From NCBI GenBank assembly GCA_964630455.1, contig CAZVVA010000095.1:1-14203 (forward strand): a DNA stretch of 14,203 nt, read 5' to 3'. The notes beneath the pieces are model-generated. The model did not search any database and was not told the origin of the DNA. It saw nothing but the letters and a program-made list of their open reading frames with translations. Below, piece by piece: positions 1 to 6,459 of the stretch; the stretch's first letter is position 1, and every line of letters starts with the position of its first letter. This stretch comes from JAUWMI01 sp964630455 (lineage in GTDB: Bacteria > Sumerlaeota > Sumerlaeia > MWCT01 > JAUWMI01). The translations under genes were made by a program, and so were the position numbers.

Positions 1-1031
1 GAATAGTCTATACTTGCCTCAGTGGCCCGGGCGATCTTGTTCATCATTCTAACTGCAGCGACGGGGTAGTGACCGATGGCGGTTTCACCGCTGAGCATAA
101 GGGCATCTGAGCCGTCGAGGATTGCATTGGCGATGTCAGTCACCTCGGCGCGTGTAGGACGAAAGCGCGTGATCATGGATTCGAGCATCTGTGTTGCCGT
201 GATCACGGGCTTACCTTTCTGATTGCAGAGTGCGATGATGCGTTTTTGAGCTAACGGGACGTCTTCGAGTGGTATTTCAATGCCCAGGTCGCCCCGAGCG
301 ACCATAGCCCCATCGGCAGCGTCAATAATCGTTGTGATGTTTTCCAATGCGTCGCGCTTTTCAATTTTTGCTATAATGGGAAGATCGGCTTTGTGGCGTT
401 TGAGAAATGCACGTATCCGCTGAATATCTTTCGCGTTACGGACGAATGAGACAGCAAGGAAGTCCACACCTTGCTCAAGCGCAAAGCGGATGTCCTCCTT
501 GTCTTTGTTTGTAGGCAGAGAGAACGGCAGATGAGTTTCAGGCAGGTTTACACCTTTGTGTGATGCGAGCAGGCCCCCTTCAACCACGCGACAATGAATC
601 TCATTACCACTGACATTTGTCACCTTCAGGAGCAATCGTCCGTCGTCCAGAGCAATTGGATCTCCCTTAGCAACGACCCGGGGGATAGCGGCGAAGTTGA
701 CCGGGATGATGTCTTTCGTGCCGACGATTGACCGGGTAGTGAGACGCAGGGAATCGCCTTTGCGAATGCGAAGTGGGTCTGGGGCGAGCCGGCCGCAGCG
801 AATTTTCGGGCCGCTTATGTCGGCCAGGATTGCCAATGGATGACCGCGCTGTTGCGCCAGGCGGTGGAGTGTTCGGATCACGGCCCGATGTGTGTCGTGC
901 GTGCCGTGGGAAAAATTGATGCGAAACAGATCTACCCCTGCATCCAGAAGCTGTCTTAGCTTTCGGGGGGTAGCTGTGGCAGGGCCAATCGTCGCCACGA
1001 TCTTTGTTCGCACCGTCTTCTTGCCAATCAT
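1..1031 (-). CDS. pyk: Pyruvate kinase, C-terminus cut by window edge
   Basis: Catalyses phosphoenolpyruvate + ADP to pyruvate + ATP, the last step of glycolysis, in the cytosol. 343 codons are visible from ATG at 1031. Family signatures in order: TKIVATIGPA near residues 9-18, RINFSHG 37-43, DISGPKIR 71-78, the catalytic-Lys segment IIAKIEK 219-225 (K222), the Mg/substrate segment VARGDLGIEIP 244-254, TATQMLESM 278-286, and RPTRAEVTDIANAILDGSDALMLSGETA from 291 on. Bacterial pyruvate kinases are about 470-480 residues, so roughly the last 130 (end of the barrel and the C-terminal allosteric domain) lie beyond position 1. The start fits the usual family N-terminus; the upstream AGGTGG is only a modest RBS and is rather far away. 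It follows the GH57 gene in the same direction after about 75 bp, so co-transcription is plausible. Identification is from direct motif reading. Confidence 0.97.
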   Translation of the reverse strand, partial: MIGKKTVRTKIVATIGPATATPRKLRQLLDAGVDLFRINFSHGTHDTHRAVIRTLHRLAQQRGHPLAILADISGPKIRCGRLAPDPLRIRKGDSLRLTTRSIVGTKDIIPVNFAAIPRVVAKGDPIALDDGRLLLKVTNVSGNEIHCRVVEGGLLASHKGVNLPETHLPFSLPTNKDKEDIRFALEQGVDFLAVSFVRNAKDIQRIRAFLKRHKADLPIIAKIEKRDALENITTIIDAADGAMVARGDLGIEIPLEDVPLAQKRIIALCNQKGKPVITATQMLESMITRFRPTRAEVTDIANAILDGSDALMLSGETAIGHYPVAAVRMMNKIARATEASIDY

Positions 1032-1085
1032 CAAGGCTGCCCACCTAGGCCGTTTACTGAGATTTGTATAGATAACGGTAGAGTA

Positions 1086-1105
1086 GGGCGTTTAATTAAA
1101 CGCCC
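1086..1105. repeat. Perfect 20-bp palindrome at the GH57 stop codon
   Basis: GGGCGTTTAATTAAACGCCC is its own reverse complement. With one extra C in the right arm the symmetry extends outward to GTAGGG...CCCCTAC (about 1083-1110), taking in the TAG stop of the minus-strand GH57 gene. It lies between that gene and pyk. No T-run follows on either strand, so it is not a classical intrinsic terminator. It could be a REP/MITE-like dispersed element or an mRNA-stabilising 3' hairpin. Confidence 0.6.
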
Positions 1106-3250
1106 CTACAACTCAATGCGATAGGACATACTGACCGACCATTTCTGCTCAGGAGCGAGGTCCAAGGACCAGTGGGGCAATAGAACCGAGCTCTGATAGA
1201 CGCGCTCGAATCCTCCTTCGGATTGCGATGCAGTCTCGATTGGGAATCGCCATAGCGTTGCAGCAGTAGAAACTGCAAAATGCACTTTGATTTTCAGCCA
1301 CTCGTCAACCATGCCGAAGTCCGTGGTCCCTGCTGACGTGCCCCGACTGTTGAGTGCGGGGTGTGCAAGCGATTGTCCGGTTACGAAGTAGAAGCGATCC
1401 GGAGCGTTGCCAGCGAGCAAGTTCACATTGAATTCAATACCAAACAGAGTTCGCATCGGCAAAGGGGCATTGTTCTGGATTGTGTAATCCGCATCAAAGC
1501 CGGATATCGTGGGTCGAATAGTCAAGGTCTTCACAATGCGGAAAGGAACGACTTCCGGACTCTTATAGAGATGCCCATCACGCGAGAATTTGAGGACGCA
1601 TCGGTTTCGGCCTTTCTCCACGCGGAGCTGATAAGGCTGGTTGACGCAATCCCCATCTTCGGCGTACTGGCAAGCGCTGAAGGCGTCCAGTGTGGTAGCC
1701 GGGTTGAGAAAATGATCAATCAACGAAACACGGGGATACCAGTCATAGTGCAACAGCTTTTCCAGATCAGCCTCTTTTGGCCGCAATAAGTCGTGGATAC
1801 TCTTGGTGGATTCAGGATTTGGTGGCAAGGCAGGTGCGGGATTTTTGATTCGCTGATGATACGCCTCTTCGTGCCGACGTAAGGTGTCAATGAGGTTAAT
1901 TGCAGCGGGCTTAAAGTCGTGTTCAAACAGTGTCGCTCCCTGTGCAGGTTTGAAATAGAGGTTCTCAAGCGGGGTTTCAACCAGAAGCTCCTCCTGGCCG
2001 TCGCAGTCGAAGTCGCACGTGGTCACGTCTATCCAATGCCGGTTCTTATGCAGAACCGTATCCAGTGCTGCTTCTGCGCGAATCAGGCGATTGTAAAGCG
2101 CTGAGCGCAAGTGAGTCAGGTACAACCCGCCAAAGACACCGTGCCAATAGGCGCAATTGCACTGGCCTTGCCAGAGGTTATCCTGAGCGTCGTGCACAGC
2201 CGGGTGGTCTGGGGCACTCTTGGCAGCATGCTGCACACGGGCACTGACGCGAAGCATCTTCTTGTGGATATTATTGCTTTCGGGATATTTAACAAAAAAG
2301 TATCGCCAGAAGCCGCCGCGCACAAACATCTGGTAGCGATCATATAGGTCATATTCTTTCAGCTTATTGACGAATTCGTCGTAGCGTAAAATTGTGTGCG
2401 CTGGCATGGCCCATTCCATCATTTCAAAGTAGGAAGCCGTGGGGAGATAGACCAGGCCGCGGGGTTGGCACTGCTGGAGCGCTTCGCTAAAGGTCAGGAG
2501 TCGAAGCCAGTCGCGGTTGGCCTCCAGGATCTCGAAGAAGCTGCGCAGCCAGCCGTCAGTGTAACAGTGGCGATTTGTTTCAGGCCATATGCCGAATTTT
2601 TCGCCGTCATCAGCCATCACGATCAGGCGATCGCCTGCTTCTGTGGCGATAGAGCGAAAGTAATCAATGGTGAGCTCAGGTGGCTGAAACGGGATGGTGT
2701 AGCGTAGGGTCGTGCTAATTGGGAAGATGGCGATGGCCTGACCCAGCTCGTCTGTAAGAAAGTAGCCGAAAATATCTGGTTCGGTAACGCCAGCGATCTT
2801 GAAATGCGTATCATCAACTACAGTATAGGCCACCCCAGCTTCTTGTAGGGTTGCTGGGAGATGCGGTTCCCAGACGCGCTCTGCTAACCAAAGTCCGGTT
2901 GGGTGACCGCCAAAGCGCTCTGTGAGATAGCGTGTCAATTTTTTAATCTGGCCTACTTTGTCGCAATCGGGGATAATGGGGAGGAGCGGTTCGTAGAATC
3001 CGCCGGTCATCAATTCGATCTGGCCGCGTTTAATCATGCGCTCGATAAGACTCAGGAGCTCGGGGCGGTGCTGTTCGATCCATTGGAGCAGCACGCCGGA
3101 ATAATGGAGGCTGATCTTGATAGATGGGAATTCATCGAGCGTTTCAAGAAAGGGCAGGTAGGCCTTGTTCACGGCGTCAGAGAAGACAGAGTCGAAATTT
3201 CCAACGGGCTGATGGCAGTGGATGCCAAGGCAGAAGTTGAGCTGCGTCAT
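1106..3250 (-). CDS. GH57 4-alpha-glucanotransferase / alpha-amylase
   Basis: A 714-residue glycoside hydrolase family 57 enzyme of the Thermococcus 4-alpha-glucanotransferase type, expected to cut and transfer alpha-1,4-glucan segments in cytosolic glycogen or maltodextrin metabolism. GH57 motifs are visible: HCHQPVGNF at 11-19, the nucleophile segment WLAERVWEP at 121-129 (E124), and the acid segment VMADDGEKFGIWP at 211-223 (D214), numbering very close to the characterised enzyme's E123/D214. YLPTASYFEMMEW at 268-280 and the cysteine-containing QCNCAYWHGVFGGLYL at 363-378 are typical of this subfamily. The central and C-terminal parts (about 295-380 and 405-712, starting at DFDCDGQEELL) match the two extra domains of the transferase/amylase group (DUF1925 and DUF1926). 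There is no signal peptide. Its ATG overlaps the hprK stop (ATGA), implying translational coupling. Transferase versus amylase activity cannot be decided from sequence alone. Confidence 0.93.
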   Translation of the reverse strand: MTQLNFCLGIHCHQPVGNFDSVFSDAVNKAYLPFLETLDEFPSIKISLHYSGVLLQWIEQHRPELLSLIERMIKRGQIELMTGGFYEPLLPIIPDCDKVGQIKKLTRYLTERFGGHPTGLWLAERVWEPHLPATLQEAGVAYTVVDDTHFKIAGVTEPDIFGYFLTDELGQAIAIFPISTTLRYTIPFQPPELTIDYFRSIATEAGDRLIVMADDGEKFGIWPETNRHCYTDGWLRSFFEILEANRDWLRLLTFSEALQQCQPRGLVYLPTASYFEMMEWAMPAHTILRYDEFVNKLKEYDLYDRYQMFVRGGFWRYFFVKYPESNNIHKKMLRVSARVQHAAKSAPDHPAVHDAQDNLWQGQCNCAYWHGVFGGLYLTHLRSALYNRLIRAEAALDTVLHKNRHWIDVTTCDFDCDGQEELLVETPLENLYFKPAQGATLFEHDFKPAAINLIDTLRRHEEAYHQRIKNPAPALPPNPESTKSIHDLLRPKEADLEKLLHYDWYPRVSLIDHFLNPATTLDAFSACQYAEDGDCVNQPYQLRVEKGRNRCVLKFSRDGHLYKSPEVVPFRIVKTLTIRPTISGFDADYTIQNNAPLPMRTLFGIEFNVNLLAGNAPDRFYFVTGQSLAHPALNSRGTSAGTTDFGMVDEWLKIKVHFAVSTAATLWRFPIETASQSEGGFERVYQSSVLLPHWSLDLAPEQKWSVSMSYRIEL

Positions 3251-4236
3251 ATTTCAGTGACCTCAGTGTCTTCTAGCAGCCGGGCGAGAGAGGTCGGGAC
3301 GTCAGCGGATTGCATCTGCTGGATGAGTTTATCGTTGAAGCGCTTGGCGGGAATAATACCGGTGTTTTTCAGCCGCTGGGTGAGTGCGGCTACCTCAATG
3401 AGGATACTGAGGTTTCGCCCGGGCTCGATCGGGATCACATATTCGGGAATTTTGACATCAAAGATTATGCAATGCTTCTCCTCAATACCTAGGCGCTCAT
3501 ACTCTTTTCCTTCTTCCCATTTTTCAAGGCGTACGAGGAGCGAGATATTCTTTTCCTCGAGCACTGATCCTACTCCAAAGAGGCTTTCGACATCCACGAT
3601 GCCGAGTCCGCGAATTTCCATGTGATATTTCAGGACACCAGAACTGTGGCCTAGAAGGAGATCTTTGGCCAGTCGGCGCAAGATGACCACATCATCAGCC
3701 ACAAGACGATGGCCGCGTTCAATAAGTTCAAGGGCACACTCACTTTTCCCAACGCCGCTTTTACCGACAATGAGAACGCCCAGGCCATAGACGTCAAGCA
3801 GGTCGCCGTGTATGGTGCAGGAGGGCGCGAATTCCTTTTGTAGATAGTGCAGGAGCATGCCAGAGAAGCGCGATGTCGGGATGGTTGTCGTCATCACGGG
3901 CACGTTGTGCGAGTTAGCCAAGTCGAGAAACTCCGGTGGAGGCTTCTGGTTTGACGTGATGATGAAGCAAGGAATGTCGAATCCAAAGGTACGCCGCAGC
4001 CGTTCCAGGCGCTCGTCTTTCGCAAGGCTCTTGAGGAAGGAGATTTCTGTGATGCCGAGAATCTGGATGCGATTATGCGAGAAGACATCAAAGAAGCCGG
4101 CAAAAGCGAGGCCAGGGCGGTTTAATTCGCTGGACTCGATCACCTTTTTCAATCCCCCAGCACCGGCCATAATCTTTAGATCCAGGGCCTTGTCTTTTGC
4201 CTGCAGAATTTGCTCCACTGTCAGTTGAGGGCACAT
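3247..4236 (-). CDS. hprK: HPr kinase/phosphorylase
   Basis: Bifunctional enzyme that phosphorylates HPr, or an HPr-like protein, on Ser46 using ATP or pyrophosphate and reverses the reaction with phosphate; it links carbon status to PTS and catabolite control. 329 residues, near the usual 310-330. N-terminal domain about 1-135; C-terminal kinase domain with the catalytic His segment IHGDLLDVYGLGVLI (H143), P-loop GKSGVGKS 158-165, GHRLVADDVV 175-184 with the acidic pair D181/D182, the family signature MEIRGLGIVDV 206-216, and PGRN 272-275. All key residues are present, so it should be active. The start is supported by AAGGAAG 9 nt upstream of ATG. It lies about 50 nt downstream of a tRNA gene and overlaps the GH57 start by 4 bp. 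No HPr (ptsH) or other PTS gene is visible in the window, so its substrate is encoded elsewhere or it acts on a non-PTS HPr. Confidence 0.97.
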   Translation of the reverse strand: MCPQLTVEQILQAKDKALDLKIMAGAGGLKKVIESSELNRPGLAFAGFFDVFSHNRIQILGITEISFLKSLAKDERLERLRRTFGFDIPCFIITSNQKPPPEFLDLANSHNVPVMTTTIPTSRFSGMLLHYLQKEFAPSCTIHGDLLDVYGLGVLIVGKSGVGKSECALELIERGHRLVADDVVILRRLAKDLLLGHSSGVLKYHMEIRGLGIVDVESLFGVGSVLEEKNISLLVRLEKWEEGKEYERLGIEEKHCIIFDVKIPEYVIPIEPGRNLSILIEVAALTQRLKNTGIIPAKRFNDKLIQQMQSADVPTSLARLLEDTEVTEI

Positions 4237-4285
4237 ATCCTTTTACTTCCTTTGCTGCGCCTTGGCCGCAGGAAATAAAAAAATG

Positions 4286-4361
4286 TGGAGCTGATGGTCG
4301 GATTCGAACCGACGACCTGCTCATTACGAGTGAGCTGCTCTGCCAGCTGAGCTACATCAGC
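4286..4361 (-). tRNA. tRNA-Thr(CGT)
   Basis: The minus strand folds as a full 76-nt cloverleaf: acceptor stem GCTGATG/CATCAGC, D stem GCTC/GAGC with AGCTGGCA loop, anticodon stem GCTCA/TGAGC with loop CTCGTAA (anticodon CGT, reads ACG, threonine), a 5-nt variable loop AGGTC, T stem GTCGG/CCGAC with loop TTCGAAT, discriminator T and an encoded CCA. All stems pair perfectly. It lies directly upstream of hprK on the same strand. Confidence 0.97.
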
Positions 4362-4487
4362 TTACAACACAAGAGACTTCCATACAGCGTTCCGCAATGC
4401 GCCTGCCTCTATCAATCGGGCCGGGGGTATTTGGCCAGTTGCCCGGGAGGAGAATCAGGCGCTCACTCAGTTTGCCATGGCACTTCC

Positions 4488-4512
4488 TGCAATAGCATCA
4501 CAAGTAATTGCA
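4488..4512. repeat. Hairpin carrying a 14-bp sequence repeated at 11917
   Basis: TGCAAT (4488-4493) pairs with ATTGCA (4507-4512) around a 13-nt loop. The segment GCAATAGCATCACA (4489-4502) recurs exactly at 11917-11930, where it is again the left side of a hairpin. Confidence 0.45.
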
Positions 4513-4813
4513 AGCGCATACGAAATGAGACAAACGACAGCCTCCTGCTTGGCCCCAATGAAAGAAGCAAATAGTAGATATAATGAGCTTGGGCGAATTT
4601 CAAGGGAAAATTAAGGGTTCTATTAATGTGCCTTTCCTTATGTTTGTTGGAACCAAAGGTTAGCGGAATCAAGAGACAGAGTAGAATGTCATTTTACATT
4701 AAAAATAGGCCTGTAAATTAAAAAATACAACATAGTTTAAAGCAACATGACAGATAATGGAGTGCACATTAGCATGATTTAGCTCTTTGTCCAGAAAATT
4801 GGCATGTAAAAAT

Positions 4814-4905
4814 CTCAGGCAAAGCCGCCAGGTCGCCAAGAGATTGCGGTAAATTGTGCAATCTTAAATCGTGCTTTTCTTTGCGTCTCTGGGCCTTTGC
4901 GTGAG
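4814..4905. repeat. Degenerate palindromic repeat (GCAAAG/CTTTGC type)
   Basis: The left arm, 4814-4843 (beginning CTCAGGCAAAGCCGCCAGG), is an imperfect inverted copy of the right arm, 4876-4905 (ending GGCCTTTGCGTGAG). At the centre a perfect 7-bp hairpin AGATTGC/GCAATCT (4841-4847 and 4858-4864) continues the fold, so the whole unit can form one long stem. Motifs of the kind CGCAAAGACGCAAAG are common as dispersed repeats in environmental bacterial genomes; the minus-strand translation AKAQRRKE is their familiar spurious product. Mutations in both arms suggest an old copy. Confidence 0.6.
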
Positions 4906-5019
4906 GTATAGCGAAAAACGAAGACTGGGGTAAGCAGAGCGAAGCGGACACATGCATGTCGCCTGTTGTTCAGGAATAACAACTGCGAACAGAAATGATG
5001 TGCACCCAGATAATGAAAG

Positions 5020-5048
5020 TTGCACTTTTCTGGTTGACTTCCTATAAT
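5020..5048 (+). promoter_or_regulatory. Sigma70-like promoter P1, perfect -10
   Basis: TTGCAC (5020-5025), a 17-nt spacer and a consensus TATAAT (5043-5048). The -35 box matches only its TTG half. Transcription would begin near 5055 and give a leader of about 150 nt before the regulator's ATG at 5209. Confidence 0.5.
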
Positions 5049-5091
5049 CTTTGTAGAAAATTACATATTGAAGAGATAAGGAATTGCGGGC

Positions 5092-5112
5092 AAAAATTTT
5101 CTTGTAATTTTT
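5092..5112. repeat. AT-rich inverted repeat upstream of P2
   Basis: AAAAATT (5092-5098) and AATTTTT (5106-5112) form a perfect 7-bp inverted repeat with a 7-nt loop, ending 3 nt before the -35 box of P2. It could be a regulator site or an UP-like AT-rich element. Confidence 0.4.
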
Positions 5113-5115
5113 CTG

Positions 5116-5144
5116 TTGACATATATTAAAATTGGGTAGATACT
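5116..5144 (+). promoter_or_regulatory. Sigma70-like promoter P2 of the XRE regulator gene
   Basis: Consensus -35 TTGACA (5116-5121), 17-nt spacer, -10 GATACT (5139-5144, four of six matches). The predicted start is near 5151, about 58 nt before the ATG at 5209. It is preceded by AT-rich sequence. Confidence 0.65.
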
Positions 5145-5163
5145 AATAAGATTAATTTTAGTA
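5141..5163. promoter_or_regulatory. Operator-like inverted repeat over the P2 start site
   Basis: TACTAA (5141-5146) and TTAGTA (5158-5163) are exact inverted 6-bp half-sites separated by 11 nt. They overlap the -10 box and predicted transcription start of P2. The size and location suit an autorepression operator for the XRE protein encoded just downstream; this is inference from position and symmetry. Confidence 0.4.
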
Positions 5164-5208
5164 AGTTAAGGTGTGCTGGCACCGAAATTTTTGAAAGGAG
5201 TTGTACAG

Positions 5209-5742
5209 ATGGACAACATTTTAGGTGATGAGATTTACGAAAGTCGGCTAAGCCGGAAACTTACTCAGGATCAGTTTGGGAAGGTCTACAGCGTGTCTGG
5301 GCCGGCAATCTTCAAGTTCGAGAAGGGGTACGTAAAGCCGTCGTTTCAGTTATGGTTGCGAATGGCAAAGGACTTCAAGATTCCAGAGAAGAAAGCAGTG
5401 CTGATGTGGATTAAGTCGCGGCTGCCGGCAGAGTATCAAAATCTGATTGACTTGCGCGAGATGGGGGTGTCTGAAGAAGGTGAGGCCTACGAGGCTGAGA
5501 AGCCTATAGACTTCTCGCGTTTCACTGACCGCGATGAGCTGCGCAAGGAGGTACTGAAAGATCCATTGTTGCCCAAGGGCTTGAAGGCCATGATCCAAGA
5601 TGAAGAGATCTGGGCTATTTACAAGCCGACGGGACACGAGATTAACATTCTGCGCGATGCGTTCATTCGCTTTGGGAAAGGAACCAAGGCGCTTTATCGC
5701 GAAGCATTGCGGTTGGTGCGGGAATTCAGCGGGGTGGAATAG
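5209..5742 (+). CDS. XRE-family helix-turn-helix regulator
   Basis: A 177-residue protein with an N-terminal Cro/C1-type HTH at about residues 6-60: LGDEIYESRLSRKLTQDQFG, then the recognition-helix part VSGPAIFKFEKGYVKPS, then LWLRMAKDFKIP. Residues 61-177 are charged and helical, without a family I recognise; no membrane segment or enzyme motif is seen. ATG at 5209 is chosen because AAAGGAG (5194-5200) sits 8 nt upstream; a GTG at 5173 would add 12 residues but would place the RBS inside the gene. It is a single-gene unit with its own promoters, an operator-like repeat and a terminator, and no toxin-like or phage neighbour. The targets are unknown; the only inferred target is its own promoter. 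Confidence 0.85.
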   Translation: MDNILGDEIYESRLSRKLTQDQFGKVYSVSGPAIFKFEKGYVKPSFQLWLRMAKDFKIPEKKAVLMWIKSRLPAEYQNLIDLREMGVSEEGEAYEAEKPIDFSRFTDRDELRKEVLKDPLLPKGLKAMIQDEEIWAIYKPTGHEINILRDAFIRFGKGTKALYREALRLVREFSGVE

Positions 5743-5792
5743 GTTTTTTCTCGCTGAGGTGCACTCAGCAAACGCGTTAACCAGGAAGAGTG

Positions 5793-5842
5793 GCTCCTTA
5801 TTGCCGGCTGGTATGGCCGGGGATAAGGAGCATTTTATTTTT
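5793..5842 (+). terminator. Intrinsic terminator after the XRE gene
   Basis: GCTCCTTAT (5793-5801) pairs perfectly with ATAAGGAGC (5823-5831), with an inner CCGG/CCGG pairing, followed by ATTTTATTTTT (5832-5842). On the minus strand no T-run follows, so it serves the plus-strand regulator and not hisB. A smaller hairpin GCTGAG/CTCAGC (5753-5769) lies just after the stop codon. Confidence 0.85.
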
Positions 5843-5868
5843 GGCTTACTTGGGCGGCGTAAATGTCG

Positions 5869-6459
5869 CTATAGAATGCCCTTAGTGGATGGTATGGATT
5901 TTCTGCGAGGGTCTTGCTGGACGGCTTCGCCAAGTGCCTTGCCGCAGGCTTTAAAGAGTACTTCAAGAATATGATGAGCATTGGTGCCGTAGAGCAAGTT
6001 CAGATGCAGGGTGAGTCCGGCATGAGTCGCTAAGGCGCGAAAGAACTCCTTTCCCAGCTCGGTGTCGAATTGACCTACCTTCTCCTTGGGACATTGCACT
6101 GCATACTTCAAGTAAGGCCGATTGCAAATATCCACGACACAGTGCGCAAGTGTCTCTTCCATGGGTATGAAAGCCGAGCCATAGCGCACGATTCCCTTCT
6201 TATCTCCTAGCGCCTTGTCCAGCGCCTTGCCCAGGCAAATTCCTACATCTTCAACCGTGTGGTGATAATCAACCTTGGTATCTCCCTTACCTGTGATGGT
6301 GATATCAAAGTGGCCGTGGTGGGCCAGGAGCTCAAGCATGTGATTGAAAAAGGGTATATCGAGTGTTGAGCGGAATTTTCCGGTTCCGTTAATCGTGAGT
6401 GAGACTTCAAGGGAGGTTTCGCGTGTTTTGCGCTGGGTGGTTGCCTTACGTTTAGTCAT
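5869..6459 (-). CDS. hisB: Imidazoleglycerol-phosphate dehydratase
   Basis: Monofunctional HisB, which removes water from D-erythro-imidazole-glycerol phosphate to give imidazole-acetol phosphate in histidine biosynthesis. 196 residues, the usual length. Metal-binding motifs of the two half-domains are intact: FFNHMLELLAHHGHFD 37-52, DYHHTVEDVGICLG 64-77, and HAGLTLHLNLLYGTNAHHILE from 146 to 166, followed by VLFKACGKAL. The N-terminal stretch MTKRKATTQRKTRETSLEV is the normal short basic lead-in. There is no histidinol-phosphatase domain. GAGGTGA lies a few nt before ATG, inside the end of hisC. The start overlaps the hisC stop (ATGA). It is the last gene of hisD-hisC-hisB. No intrinsic terminator with a T-run is seen on this strand after the stop. 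Confidence 0.97.
   Translation of the reverse strand: MTKRKATTQRKTRETSLEVSLTINGTGKFRSTLDIPFFNHMLELLAHHGHFDITITGKGDTKVDYHHTVEDVGICLGKALDKALGDKKGIVRYGSAFIPMEETLAHCVVDICNRPYLKYAVQCPKEKVGQFDTELGKEFFRALATHAGLTLHLNLLYGTNAHHILEVLFKACGKALGEAVQQDPRRKSIPSTKGIL

Larger units (their letters stand above)
4362..5208. other. Long intergenic region, AT-rich on the right
   Basis: About 850 bases without a convincing gene. It separates the leftward tRNA-hprK unit from the rightward regulator gene. The left part (to about 4600) is mixed in composition. From about 4600 to 5170 it is clearly AT-rich. It holds a hairpin at 4488-4512, a degenerate palindromic repeat (4814-4905), a small hairpin at 4965-4983 (GTTGTT/AACAAC), and two sigma70-like promoters near its right end. 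The short reading frames here have no recognisable product. A small RNA is possible but I see no known RNA family. Confidence 0.6.

Noticed and set aside
4197..4574. Plus-strand reading frame containing GADGRIRTDDLLITSELLCQLSYIS
   Set aside because: This is the well-known false protein obtained by translating the antisense strand of a tRNA gene; the real feature is tRNA-Thr on the minus strand.
4463..4672. Minus-strand 69-residue frame in the intergenic region
   Set aside because: No recognisable domain and no convincing RBS; it lies in sequence of changing composition and shares no motif with known small proteins.
4769..4957. Minus-strand 62-residue frame with AKAQRRKE
   Set aside because: It is the translation of the degenerate palindromic repeat at 4814-4905, a familiar spurious product; no RBS or family support.
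4362..5208. Known structured RNA (tmRNA, RNase P RNA, 6S RNA) in the long gap
   Set aside because: I looked for their hallmark conserved segments and saw none; only small hairpins and the repeat are present.
5743..5868. Shared bidirectional terminator for the XRE gene and hisB
   Set aside because: The strong hairpin at 5793-5831 is followed by a T-run only on the plus strand, so there is no support for intrinsic termination of hisB.
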